Part shown: positions 1-8,271 of the stretch, one piece after another
How the letters are laid out: every line of letters begins with the position of its first letter
Position numbering within the stretch: position 1 is the stretch's first letter
Assembly (NCBI GenBank): GCA_947447895.1
Contig: CANFLM010000011.1
Coordinates: 1-55,344, forward strand
Direction: 5' to 3'
DNA from: Hyphomicrobiales bacterium
Lineage (GTDB): Bacteria > Pseudomonadota > Alphaproteobacteria > Rhizobiales > Beijerinckiaceae
DNA: 55,344 bases
Made by a program: the position numbers and the translations under genes
The notes under the pieces: model-generated
Seen by the model: the letters and a program-made list of their open reading frames with translations, nothing else
Told to the model about the DNA's origin: nothing
Databases searched by the model: none

Positions 1-831
1 CTGGCCAATGTGTCGGTCAAATGGATGGATTTTGCCAATGGCGGCGCCCAGCAGGATGCGCTGATTTCCGGCAATGTCGACATCATCAACACCGGCACCG
101 GCCCCTTGCTGTTGCTGTGGGACCGCACCAAAGGCGGCATCAAGGGGATTGTTGCCAGTTCGGCAGGCCCGCTGGTGTTTGTCAGCCGCGATCCCAAGAT
201 TAAAACCCTGAACGATCTGGCCGCCGGCGACAAGATCGCGGTGCCGACCGTGCGGGTGTCGACCCAGGCCATTTTGCTGCAAATTGCCGCCAGCCAGATG
301 TTCGGCCCCGACCAGTGGAACCGCTTTGACACGATGACCGTGCAGATGGGCCATCCCGATGGCGTCATTGCCATGAACAATGCCAGCCATGAAGTCAAAA
401 ACCACTTTGCCGCCCCGCCCTTCCAGTATTACGAATTGGGCAAGATCGAGGGTGCGCATGCAGTGACAACCTCGGCCGCAATTTTGGGCAGTCCTTTGTC
501 GCAAGGCCAGTTCTTCACCTCGACCAAATTTGCCGACGCCAATCCTAAAATCATCCAGGCCGTGCGTGCTGCCGCCGAAGAGGCCAAAGCCTATATCGAG
601 ACCCATACCCGCGAGGCCGTCGAGATCTATCGCGAGGTGACCAAGGACAAAACCCCGACCGACGAGATTCTCGAAATTCTCAAGCAGCCGGGCATGATGG
701 ACTGGAACCTCTATCCGCAAGGCACCATGAAATTCGCCCAGCATCTGCACCGGATCGGCACGCTCAAAACCATGCCTGCCTCATGGAAAGACTATTATCT
801 GCCGATCGCCCACGATCTGCCGGGGAACTGA
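1..831 (+). CDS. ABC transporter substrate-binding protein, NMT1/TauA-like (5' partial)
   Basis: The reading frame is open from the first base, so the N-terminus, including any signal peptide, lies outside the window; about 276 codons are visible. The visible part has the type II periplasmic binding-protein features of the NMT1/SsuA/TauA family: a GGAQQDALISGNVDI segment, then INTGTGPLLLLWD, then the VSRDPKIKTLNDL stretch typical of the hinge region. The role inferred from the family is capture of a small organic substrate in the periplasm for the ATPase and permease encoded directly downstream; the ATPase gene starts 4 nt after this stop. The substrate cannot be read from the sequence. Family assignment is firm, but sulfonate, nitrile, pyrimidine-precursor or carboxylate specificity is open. 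The dehydratase and RraA-like genes that follow suggest a hydroxy-acid substrate, as inference only. Confidence 0.85.
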   Translation: MANVSVKWMDFANGGAQQDALISGNVDIINTGTGPLLLLWDRTKGGIKGIVASSAGPLVFVSRDPKIKTLNDLAAGDKIAVPTVRVSTQAILLQIAASQMFGPDQWNRFDTMTVQMGHPDGVIAMNNASHEVKNHFAAPPFQYYELGKIEGAHAVTTSAAILGSPLSQGQFFTSTKFADANPKIIQAVRAAAEEAKAYIETHTREAVEIYREVTKDKTPTDEILEILKQPGMMDWNLYPQGTMKFAQHLHRIGTLKTMPASWKDYYLPIAHDLPGN

Positions 832-835
832 ACGG

Positions 836-1606
836 ATGAAACCTTTGCTTGAGGTAGATGGCGTCACTTTGCGCTATAAAATCCCGGGATCGGTGATCAC
901 CGCCACCGAGCAGGTCAGTTTCCAGGTCAATGAAGGCGACCGTTTCGTGCTGCTCGGTCCCTCTGGCTGCGGCAAGTCGACCTTGCTGAAGGCCGTAGGC
1001 GGCTATCTGAAACCCTCCGAGGGCCGCATCAGCATCAAGGACCGCACGGTCACCGAACCGGGACCGGACCGGATGATGGTGTTTCAGGAATTCGACCAGC
1101 TGTTGCCGTGGAAAACCGTTCTCGACAATGTCACCTTCCCGCTGATGAACGCGCATGGCCTGTCGGCCAGCGAGGCGCGGGCCAAAGCGGAGGCCGCCAT
1201 CGACAAGGTGCATCTGACGCGCGCCATGCACAGCTATCCGCATACGCTGTCGGGCGGAATGAAACAGCGCGTGGCGATTGCCCGGGGCATGGCCATGGAA
1301 CCCGACATCCTGCTGATGGACGAGCCCTTTGCCGCCCTTGATGCGCTGACACGCCGGACCTGTCAGGACGAACTGCTGCGCTTGTGGGAGGAGACCCGCT
1401 TCACGGTGCTGTTTGTGACCCATTCCATTGCCGAGGCGATCAAGATCGGCAACCGGATCCTGCTGCTGTCACCGCATCCGGGCCGCGTCAAAGCCGAAAT
1501 CATCGATGTCGACAAGGTCTCGGCCACCGATGGATCGGCCGGACGGCTCGAAAAGCAGATCCACGAGTTGCTCTTTGCTGAAACAGACCCTGCGGAGGCG
1601 CATTGA
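836..1606 (+). CDS. ABC transporter ATP-binding protein, TauB/SsuB-like
   Basis: The product is a 256-residue nucleotide-binding subunit that would power the importer from the cytoplasmic face. Visible motifs are Walker A (LLGPSGCGKSTLLK, about residues 40-53), a Q-loop in MVFQEFDQLLPW, the signature LSGGMKQRVAIARG, Walker B ILLMDEPFAALD and the switch His in FVTHSIAEA. FDQLLPW after the Q-loop glutamine is characteristic of the nitrate/sulfonate/taurine subgroup. The gene starts 4 nt after the binding protein, and its TGA overlaps the permease ATG by one base (TGATG), so the three genes are almost certainly cotranscribed and translationally coupled. The length is normal for the family. Confidence 0.93.
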   Translation: MKPLLEVDGVTLRYKIPGSVITATEQVSFQVNEGDRFVLLGPSGCGKSTLLKAVGGYLKPSEGRISIKDRTVTEPGPDRMMVFQEFDQLLPWKTVLDNVTFPLMNAHGLSASEARAKAEAAIDKVHLTRAMHSYPHTLSGGMKQRVAIARGMAMEPDILLMDEPFAALDALTRRTCQDELLRLWEETRFTVLFVTHSIAEAIKIGNRILLLSPHPGRVKAEIIDVDKVSATDGSAGRLEKQIHELLFAETDPAEAH

Positions 1607-2478
1607 TGAGCGATCCCCATTCCGTGGCTCCGGCCCGCATCATCATGCGGGACAATCACGCCCCGTTGACACACCCTGTCGAAGAAAAACTCGGGTTCCT
1701 GACCACGTTGTGGGATGACGGGTTTGTCCGCAAGGCGGTGATCCTGATCGTGCTGGCCCTCATCTGGGAGGCCTATGGCCGGATTTTGAACAATCCTTTG
1801 CTGTTTCCCACCTTCAGTGAAACCATGCAGGCGGTGGTTGAACGGATCCAGGACGGCACCCTGCCCGCCCGCGCCTGGGCTTCGATCCAGGTTCTGCTGA
1901 TGGGCTACGGGGTCGGCGTGGTGATGGCGGGCAGCCTGACCATTCTGGCGATCAATACCCGTCTGGGCTCGGATTTTCTCGAAACCATGACCGGCATGTT
2001 CTCGCCGCTTCCCGCCATCGCGCTGTTGCCGCTGGCGCTGATCTGGTTCGGATTGGGGAATGGCTCGCTGGTGTTCATTCTGGTCCATTCGGTGTTGTGG
2101 CCTGTCGCGCTCAACACCCATTCGGGCTTCCGCTCGGTCTCGCAGACCTTGCGGATGGTCGGCCGCAATTACGGGTTGAAGGGCTTTGCCTATATTTTCA
2201 AGATCCTGATCCCTGCGGCCTTCCCCTCGATCCTGACCGGTCTGAAAATCGGCTGGGCCTTTGCCTGGCGCACGCTGGTGGCGGCCGAACTGGTATTCGG
2301 CGTGTCATCGGGCAAAGGCGGGCTGGGCTGGTTCATTTTCGAGAACCGCAATCTGCTGGAAATCCCCAATGTCTTTGCCGGATTGCTGACCGTCATCGTG
2401 ATCGGGCTGATTGTCGAAAACCTGATTTTCAGAACCATCGAACGCAAAACTGTCATGAGATGGGGCTTGCAAAGCTAA
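1606..2478 (+). CDS. ABC transporter permease, TauC/SsuC-like
   Basis: This is a 290-residue inner-membrane permease of the BPD_transp_1 family. After a polar N-terminus of about 45 residues come roughly six hydrophobic segments, beginning with AVILIVLALIWEAYG. The cytoplasmic coupling EAA-like loop is around SQTLRMVGRNYGLKGFAY, followed by the usual ILIPAAFPSILTGLKIG. An in-frame TTG three bases upstream could start translation, but the ATG at 1606 overlaps the preceding stop codon and is the more natural coupled start. It would form the membrane channel for the binding protein and ATPase upstream. The 42-nt gap to the dehydratase gene suggests that gene belongs to the same transcript. Confidence 0.92.
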   Translation: MSDPHSVAPARIIMRDNHAPLTHPVEEKLGFLTTLWDDGFVRKAVILIVLALIWEAYGRILNNPLLFPTFSETMQAVVERIQDGTLPARAWASIQVLLMGYGVGVVMAGSLTILAINTRLGSDFLETMTGMFSPLPAIALLPLALIWFGLGNGSLVFILVHSVLWPVALNTHSGFRSVSQTLRMVGRNYGLKGFAYIFKILIPAAFPSILTGLKIGWAFAWRTLVAAELVFGVSSGKGGLGWFIFENRNLLEIPNVFAGLLTVIVIGLIVENLIFRTIERKTVMRWGLQS

Positions 2479-2520
2479 AGCTCCTCTCAGTTCATTTCCT
2501 CTCATCAATCGAGGCATCAC

Positions 2521-4251
2521 ATGCGTATCAAACCAGAAAACCTCCGTTCGGCCCGTTGGTTCGGCCCTGACGATTTCCGCTCGTTCGGCCACCGCTCGCG
2601 CATGAACCAGATGGGCTATACGGCCGAGGAATATGCCGGCAAGCCGGTGATTGCGATCATCAATACCTGGTCGGATTTCAATCAGTGCCATGCTCATTTC
2701 AAGCAGCGCGTCGACGATGTGAAGCGCGGTATTTTACAGGCTGGCGGGTTCCCGGTCGAATTGCCGGCCATTTCACTGTCGGAAAGCACGGTCAAGCCGA
2801 CCACCATGCTCTACCGCAATTTCCTGGCGATGGAGACCGAAGAGCTGATCCGGTCGCAACCGGTCGATGGTGTGGTGCTGATGGGCGGCTGCGACAAGAC
2901 CACGCCCGGCCTGTTGCTGGGCGCGACCAGCGCGGGCGTGCCCGCCATCTTTGTGCCCGCAGGCCCGATGCTGCGCGGCAACTGGCACGGCAAGGTGCTG
3001 GGCTCGGGCTCGGATGCCTTCAAATATTGGGACGAGCGGCGCGCCGGCAATATCTCGCAAAAGGATTGGGGCGAGATGGAAGTCGGCATTGCCCGCTCCT
3101 ATGGCGTCTGCATGACCATGGGCACGGCGTCGACCATGACGGCACTGGCTGACGCGCTCGGCATGACACTGCCCGGCACGTCCTCGATCCCAGCCGCCGA
3201 TTCCAACCATATCCGCATGTGCTCGGCCGCTGGCCGCCGCATCGTCGACATGGTGTGGGAAGATCTGACCCCCGCCAAGATCCAGACTGAAGCCGCCTTC
3301 CGCAATGCGATTGTGGTGGCCATGGCGATGGGCTGTTCGACCAATGCCGTGATCCATCTCCTGGCCATGGCCAAGCGGGCCGGTCATGCCATCGGCCTGC
3401 CGGATTTCGACGCCGCCAGCCGCATTGTGCCGGTGATCGCCAATGTCAGACCCTCGGGCGACCAGTATCTGATGGAAGATTTCTATTATGCCGGCGGCCT
3501 GCTCGGCATGATGACGCGTCTGGTCAAATTCCTCGATCTCGGCCAGATCAATGCCTCCGGCAAAACATGGGCCGAGAGCCTCGAAGGCGCGCAGATTTTC
3601 AATGATGACGTCATCCGCACGCTCGACAATGCCATCTATCAGGAAGGCGCGCTGGCGGTTCTCAAAGGCAATCTGGCCCCCGACGGCTGTGTGATGAAGC
3701 CTTCGGCCGCCGCGCCGCATCTGCTCAAACATTCCGGCCCCGCGCTGGTGTTCGACGATTATCCCGCACTCAAGGCCGCTGTCGACCGCGATGACCTCGA
3801 TGTCACCCCCGATCACGTGCTGGTCCTGCGCAATGCCGGTCCTTTGGGCGGACCCGGCATGCCCGAATGGGGCATGTTGCCGATCCCCAAAAAGCTGATC
3901 AAGCAAGGGGTGCGCGACATGCTGCGCATTTCCGATGCGCGGATGAGCGGCACCTCCTACGGCGCCTGCATCCTGCATGTGGCCCCTGAATCCTATGTCG
4001 GCGGTCCGCTGGCTCTGGTGCAGACCGGCGACATCATCAGCGTCGATGTGGTGGCACGCACCCTCAATCTGGATGTGCCGGAGGAGGAACTGGCCCGCCG
4101 CCGCGCGGCCCTGAAGCCCCCGAAAGTCCATTACGAGCGCGGCTATGGCTGGATGTTCTCCCGCCACATCAAGCAGGCCGATCAGGGCTGCGATTTCGAC
4201 TTCCTTGAAACTGATTTTGGCGCACCGGTCTCCGAACCGGTCATCTTCTGA
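2521..4251 (+). CDS. IlvD/Edd family dehydratase (sugar-acid dehydratase-like)
   Basis: The product is a 576-residue cytoplasmic iron-sulfur dehydratase. The opening RSARWFGPDDFRSFGHRSRM closely resembles L-arabinonate and related aldonate dehydratases rather than the branched-chain IlvD enzymes. Three cysteines in the expected places could hold the cluster: NQCHAHF, GGCDKTTPG and YGVCMTMGTAS. Conserved glycine-rich stretches follow (RNAGPLGGPGMPEWGM, DARMSGTSYGACILH). Members remove water from 2,3-dihydroxy acids to give 2-keto-3-deoxy acids. A GAGG ribosome site precedes the ATG by about 7 nt. Placement after an importer and before a RraA/HMG-aldolase-type gene fits a short uptake-dehydration-cleavage route for an aldonic acid. 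The exact substrate is inference. Confidence 0.88.
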   Translation: MRIKPENLRSARWFGPDDFRSFGHRSRMNQMGYTAEEYAGKPVIAIINTWSDFNQCHAHFKQRVDDVKRGILQAGGFPVELPAISLSESTVKPTTMLYRNFLAMETEELIRSQPVDGVVLMGGCDKTTPGLLLGATSAGVPAIFVPAGPMLRGNWHGKVLGSGSDAFKYWDERRAGNISQKDWGEMEVGIARSYGVCMTMGTASTMTALADALGMTLPGTSSIPAADSNHIRMCSAAGRRIVDMVWEDLTPAKIQTEAAFRNAIVVAMAMGCSTNAVIHLLAMAKRAGHAIGLPDFDAASRIVPVIANVRPSGDQYLMEDFYYAGGLLGMMTRLVKFLDLGQINASGKTWAESLEGAQIFNDDVIRTLDNAIYQEGALAVLKGNLAPDGCVMKPSAAAPHLLKHSGPALVFDDYPALKAAVDRDDLDVTPDHVLVLRNAGPLGGPGMPEWGMLPIPKKLIKQGVRDMLRISDARMSGTSYGACILHVAPESYVGGPLALVQTGDIISVDVVARTLNLDVPEEELARRRAALKPPKVHYERGYGWMFSRHIKQADQGCDFDFLETDFGAPVSEPVIF

Positions 4252-4263
4252 ACGGATATCCCC

Positions 4264-4980
4264 ATGCTCGACACACAGACACGCGACCAACTCAAGACCG
4301 TCAGCACCGCCACCCTGTGCACCGCTTTGTTCAAACGCGGCTTGCGCAACCAGTTCATCCAGAACGTGCATCCGGTCGGCCAGAGCCAGACCGAAAACAT
4401 GGTGGGTGAGGCCTTCACCCTGCGCTATATTCCGGCGCGCGAGGATTTGAACCCGATCACGGTGTTCCAGAACCAAGCCCATCCGCAACGCAAGGCGGTC
4501 GAGGATTGCCCGCCCGGCGCGGTGATGGTGATCGACAGCCGCAAGGATGCCCGCGCCGCCTCGGCCGGCTCCATCCTTGTCAGCCGCCTGATGGTGCGCG
4601 GCGTGGCCGGCATCGTCACCGATGGCGGTTTCCGCGACAGCCCCGAAATCGGCGCTCTGGCGATCCCCGCCTATCACCAGCGTCCCTCCGCACCCACCAA
4701 CCTGACCATCCATCAGGCGCTCGACATCAATGTGCCGATCGGTTGCGGCGATGTTGCAGTGTTTCCCGGTGACGTGATGGTCGGCGACAAGGAAGGCGTA
4801 GTGGTCATTCCCGCCGAAATCGCCGGCGAGATTGCTGCGGAAGCCGTGGAAATGACCGCCTTCGAGGATTTCGTGACCGAAGAAGTCCTCAAAGGCCGCT
4901 CGATCCTCGGCCTCTATCCTCCGACACTGGACCAGAGCAAGCAGGATTTCGAGGCATGGCGCAAGGCGAACAAACGGTAA
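4264..4980 (+). CDS. RraA-like / HMG-CHA aldolase family protein
   Basis: This 238-residue protein belongs to the RraA/MenG-like superfamily, which includes the RNase E regulator RraA (about 160 residues) and longer class II pyruvate aldolases for 4-hydroxy-4-methyl-2-oxoglutarate and related 2-oxo acids. The length and the metal- and substrate-binding segment GIVTDGGFRDSPEIG (the DGxxRD motif) fit the longer enzyme group. GDVMVGDKEGVVVIP near the C-terminus is the conserved family signature. It starts 12 nt after the dehydratase stop, so it is probably cotranscribed, and an aldol or decarboxylase activity on the dehydratase product is a reasonable inference. A regulatory RraA role is less likely given length and context. 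Confidence 0.85.
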   Translation: MLDTQTRDQLKTVSTATLCTALFKRGLRNQFIQNVHPVGQSQTENMVGEAFTLRYIPAREDLNPITVFQNQAHPQRKAVEDCPPGAVMVIDSRKDARAASAGSILVSRLMVRGVAGIVTDGGFRDSPEIGALAIPAYHQRPSAPTNLTIHQALDINVPIGCGDVAVFPGDVMVGDKEGVVVIPAEIAGEIAAEAVEMTAFEDFVTEEVLKGRSILGLYPPTLDQSKQDFEAWRKANKR

Positions 4981-5014
4981 GCGGAGAGGCTTTCTCAAAA
5001 GGCATTAGAAAAGC

Positions 5015-5044
5015 AAAAGCCCCGCTGGCAACAGCGGGGCTTTT
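5015..5044. terminator. Bidirectional intrinsic terminator
   Basis: A perfect 13-bp stem (AAAAGCCCCGCTG paired with CAGCGGGGCTTTT) closes a GCAA tetraloop. Its A-run on one side and T-run on the other give a U-tract in either direction. It lies between the convergent RraA-like gene (stop at 4980) and livM (stop at 5066), so it can end both transcripts. Confidence 0.93.
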
Positions 5045-5065
5045 AAATGAGGAGGCCAAAAGAGA

Positions 5066-6037
5066 TCAGCCCTGCTGGCGTTTGTTCCAGTAATAGCTTG
5101 CCGTGCCGACAATGCCTCGGCGGAAGGTCATGACGCACAGGACAAAGATCGCGCCTTGCACCACCAGCACCCAGGAACCGAGCTCGGCCAGATAGTTTTC
5201 CATCGAGACGATCACGAAGGCCCCGACGGCTGGTCCGAAAATGGTTCCCACGCCGCCCAGCAGGGTCATCAGCACCACTTCGCCCGACATTTGCCAGGTC
5301 ACATCGGTCAGGCTGGCCAGTTGGAACACCAGGGCCTTGATCGAGCCTGCAAGCCCTGCCAGGGTCGCCGACAGGATGAAAGCCGCCAGTTTGTATTGTT
5401 CGGCCTTGTAGCCCAGCGAGATGGCACGCGCCTCGTTCTCGCGGACCGCCCGCAGCACCTGACCGAAGGGCGAATGGATGATGCGGTGGATCATCACAAA
5501 AGCGACAAAGAACACCACCGCGACAAACACATACATCGCCATATCGGATTTGAGGCTGATCAGCCCGAACAGGGATCCGCGCGGCACAGACTGGATGCCG
5601 TCCTCGCCACCGGTGAACTTGGCCTGCAGACAGAAGAAAAACACCATCTGGGCAAAGGCCAGCGTGATATTGGCAAAATAGATGCCGCGCGAGCGGATCG
5701 TCAACATACCGATCACCGCACCAAGTCCCATGGCGACCAGTGTGCCGAAGGCAATCGCCAGTTCGGGCGTCAGCCCCCAGACCTTGGCGGCATGGGCCGA
5801 AGAATAGCTCGCCATGCCCAAAAAGGCCGCATGGCCGAAACTCAGCAGGCCGGTAAAGCCCAGCAGGATGTTAAAGGCACAGGCAAACAGCGCAAAGCAC
5901 AGCGCCTTCATCAGAAAGACCGGATAGATCAAAGACGGACCGATGATCAGGCACACGGCCAGCGCGATGAATGGAACCACGCTCGTGGTGCCGTTGACGG
6001 GCGATGCCTCGGAATGGGACACAGGTTGCGTGCTCAT
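5066..6037 (-). CDS. livM: Branched-chain amino acid-type ABC permease LivM
   Basis: The product is a 323-residue inner-membrane permease with about eight to nine hydrophobic segments. The LivM hallmark FNILLGFTGLLSFGHAAFLG lies near residue 60 and LLGGVGTIFGPAVGAFVIV in the last third. The segment FFFCLQAKFTGGEDGIQSVP is typical of LivM proteins in aromatic/carboxylate-type HAAT importers. It starts one base after the livH stop and is the last gene of a five-gene minus-strand operon, ending at the bidirectional terminator. It pairs with LivH to form the channel. The symbol denotes the family; the substrate need not be a branched-chain amino acid. Confidence 0.93.
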   Translation of the reverse strand: MSTQPVSHSEASPVNGTTSVVPFIALAVCLIIGPSLIYPVFLMKALCFALFACAFNILLGFTGLLSFGHAAFLGMASYSSAHAAKVWGLTPELAIAFGTLVAMGLGAVIGMLTIRSRGIYFANITLAFAQMVFFFCLQAKFTGGEDGIQSVPRGSLFGLISLKSDMAMYVFVAVVFFVAFVMIHRIIHSPFGQVLRAVRENEARAISLGYKAEQYKLAAFILSATLAGLAGSIKALVFQLASLTDVTWQMSGEVVLMTLLGGVGTIFGPAVGAFVIVSMENYLAELGSWVLVVQGAIFVLCVMTFRRGIVGTASYYWNKRQQG

Positions 6038-6038
6038 C

Positions 6039-6926
6039 TCAGGAGCTCCTCCCGAACAGGCCGGTTGGGCGGATCAGCAAAACGATCGCCATAATCACAA
6101 AAATCACGGTACTCGAGGCTTCCGGATAGAAGACCTTGGTCAGCCCTTCGGCCACGCCCAAAGCGAAGCCGGTAATGATCGACCCCAGAATGGAGCCCAT
6201 CCCGCCGATCACCACCACCGCAAACACCACAATGATGATATTGGATCCCATCAGGGGATTGACCTGATAGATGGGCGCGGCCAGCACACCCGCCAAAGCC
6301 GCCAGACCCACGCCGAAACCATAGGTCAGGGTGATCATGCGCGAAACATTGATGCCGAAAGCCTGTACCAGCGCCGGATTCTCTGTTGCTGCACGCAAAT
6401 AGGAACCCAGACGGGTGTGTTCGATCGCGTACCAGGTGCCAAGGCAGACCACCAGCGAGAAACTGATCACCCATGCGCGGTAGTTGGGAAGGAACATGAA
6501 ACCGAGATTGGTGCCACCCGTCAATTCGGCAGGGGGGCGATAGGGCAGACCGGAGGAGCCGAATTTCTGGCGGAACAGGCCCTCGAAGATCAGCGCGAGG
6601 CCGAAGGTCAGCAACAGCCCGTAAAGATGATCGAGATCACGCAGGCGCGAGAGCATGAACCGCTCGATCAGCACCCCGAGTGCGCCCGTGACAATCGGTG
6701 AAATCACCAAAGCCCACCAATAGCCGACACCCAGATAATTCAACAGCATCCACGCCACAAAGGCGCCGATCATATACAGCGCGCCGTGTGTGAAATTGAT
6801 AATATTCAACATGCCAAAAATCACCGCCAGACCAAGGCTGAGCATGGCATAAAACGCCCCGTTGATCAGGCCGATCAGCAGTTGGCCGAACAGGGCTTGC
6901 GAGGTGATTCCCAAAATTTCAAACAT
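6039..6926 (-). CDS. livH: Branched-chain amino acid-type ABC permease LivH
   Basis: This is a 295-residue integral membrane protein of the LivH family. It carries LINGAFYAMLSLGLAVIFGM close to the N-terminus and NFTHGALYMIGAF after the first helix, both diagnostic. GGMGSILGSIITGFALGVAE marks the C-terminal half, and LLIRPTGLFGRSS is the usual ending. It follows the binding-protein gene after 84 nt that contain a strong imperfect hairpin (6962-6993), and it is followed by livM after a single base. It is one half of the heterodimeric inner-membrane channel. Confidence 0.93.
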   Translation of the reverse strand: MFEILGITSQALFGQLLIGLINGAFYAMLSLGLAVIFGMLNIINFTHGALYMIGAFVAWMLLNYLGVGYWWALVISPIVTGALGVLIERFMLSRLRDLDHLYGLLLTFGLALIFEGLFRQKFGSSGLPYRPPAELTGGTNLGFMFLPNYRAWVISFSLVVCLGTWYAIEHTRLGSYLRAATENPALVQAFGINVSRMITLTYGFGVGLAALAGVLAAPIYQVNPLMGSNIIIVVFAVVVIGGMGSILGSIITGFALGVAEGLTKVFYPEASSTVIFVIMAIVLLIRPTGLFGRSS

Positions 6927-6961
6927 GAATGCGTCTCTTTCGGCGCAAGATGGACCGGGAT

Positions 6962-6993
6962 CCGGCAGCGGCAGGTCCCCCCGCCTCTGCCAG
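6962..6993 (-). promoter_or_regulatory. Intercistronic hairpin between binding-protein and livH genes
   Basis: Read on the transcribed minus strand, CTGGCAG pairs with CTGCCGG (one G-U wobble). After one mismatch, GGCGG pairs inside it with the CCTGCC stretch, leaving a short GGGA-type loop. No U-run follows, so it looks like an mRNA-stabilising or processing hairpin rather than a terminator. Such elements commonly raise the level of the upstream binding-protein message over that of the permeases. Confidence 0.6.
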
Positions 6994-7010
6994 ACCCCGT
7001 GTGGTTTTGC

Positions 7011-8225
7011 TTAGTTCACCAGAGGGCAGTTGCCCTCTTTCAGAGGACGGAACGCCTCATTGGCCGGAATGGTGGTCAGGATCTTGTAGTAATCCCAAGG
7101 CTTCTTGGATTCGGAAGGCTTCTTGACCTCGACCAGATAGACCGGATGGGTCTTGCGGCCGTCCTGACGGACTTCGCCCTTGCCCATGACGGTGTCATCG
7201 GTCGGCAGTTCCTTCATCTTCTTCACAACGGCAGCACCGTCGGCCTTGCTTTTCACAGCTTCGACAGCCTTCAGGTAATGGATCACGCTGGAATAGACGC
7301 CCGCATGGATCTTGCCGGGATATTTACCACCATTCTGGGCCGCAAAGCGGGCCGCGAATTTACGGGTATCGTCGTTGAGATCCCAATACCACGCATCGGT
7401 AAAGGTCAGGCCTTGCGCGACCTGCAGGCCGAGGCCATGCACGTCGTTCACGTCGACCAGCAGACCTGCCAGCTTCTGGCCGGCCTGTGTGATGCCGAAT
7501 TCAGCCGCGCCCTTGATGGAGTTGGTGGTATCGCCGCCGGCATTGGCCAGGCCGATCACCTTGGCCTTGGAGGCCTGTGCCTGCAGCAGGAAGGACGAGA
7601 AATCCTGGTTGTTCAGTGGCACACGCACGTTGCCGACCACCTTGCCGCCTTCTTTCTTGACGACTTCCATCGTGTCGCGCTCGAGCGCATAACCGAAGGC
7701 ATAATCGGCTGTCAGGAAGAACCAGCTATCGCCGCCCTGCTTCACCATCGCCTTGCCTGTGCCATTGGCAAGCATCCAGGTGTCATAGGCCCAATGGATG
7801 GTGTTGGGGGTGCATTTCGGTCCGGTCAAATCAGAGGTTGCCGCACCGGAATTCAGAAAGATCTTGTTTTTTTCTTTGGTGATATCACTGACTGCCAATG
7901 CAACTGCCGAGTTCGGCACATCCAAAATCACATCCACGCCGTCCTGATCATACCATTGCCGGGCAATGCTGGCGCCGACATCGGCCTTGTTCTGGTGGTC
8001 GCCGCCAATGACGTCAACCTTCATGCCCTTGGCTGCCGCACCGAAATCCTCGATGGCCAGCTTGGCTGCGATCACCGAACCAGGACCCGACAAATCGGCG
8101 TAAAGACCCGACATATCCGACAACACGCCGAGCTTGATGGGCGGGCCGCTATACTGGGCAAAAGCGGGTGCCGCCATTGCCGTCATGAAAGCCGTCGCAA
8201 CGGCCAGTTTCTTGATCAATGTCAT
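7011..8225 (-). CDS. Liv-type ABC transporter substrate-binding protein
   Basis: The 404-residue protein begins with a clear signal peptide (MTLIKKLAVATAFMTAMAAP, cleavage near AFA-QYS), so it is periplasmic. The frame extends upstream, but this ATG is preceded by a GAGGGAG ribosome site and gives the signal peptide. The Peripla_BP_6 fold is visible: IKLGVLSDMSGLYADLSGPG, the hinge segment GGDHQNKADVGASIARQWYD, then WFFLTADYAFGYALE and LNNQDFSSFLLQAQ. The combination GLYADLSG and DHQNKADVG is common in proteins annotated for aromatic, amide or hydroxy-acid ligands rather than leucine. The ligand is not defined. It sits between livF and livH in one operon. Confidence 0.92.
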   Translation of the reverse strand: MTLIKKLAVATAFMTAMAAPAFAQYSGPPIKLGVLSDMSGLYADLSGPGSVIAAKLAIEDFGAAAKGMKVDVIGGDHQNKADVGASIARQWYDQDGVDVILDVPNSAVALAVSDITKEKNKIFLNSGAATSDLTGPKCTPNTIHWAYDTWMLANGTGKAMVKQGGDSWFFLTADYAFGYALERDTMEVVKKEGGKVVGNVRVPLNNQDFSSFLLQAQASKAKVIGLANAGGDTTNSIKGAAEFGITQAGQKLAGLLVDVNDVHGLGLQVAQGLTFTDAWYWDLNDDTRKFAARFAAQNGGKYPGKIHAGVYSSVIHYLKAVEAVKSKADGAAVVKKMKELPTDDTVMGKGEVRQDGRKTHPVYLVEVKKPSESKKPWDYYKILTTIPANEAFRPLKEGNCPLVN

Positions 8226-8271
8226 GGTGTTTTCTCCCTCACAATAAACTGCTGCCCGCGTGCTCCGCGGA

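Noticed and set aside
2773-4998. A 741-codon open frame on the minus strand across the dehydratase and RraA-like genes
   Set aside because: It is the antisense shadow of two well-recognised genes in GC-rich DNA. It has no family motif, crosses the gap between them, and its composition (His/Gly/Asp rich) is typical of mirrored codons.
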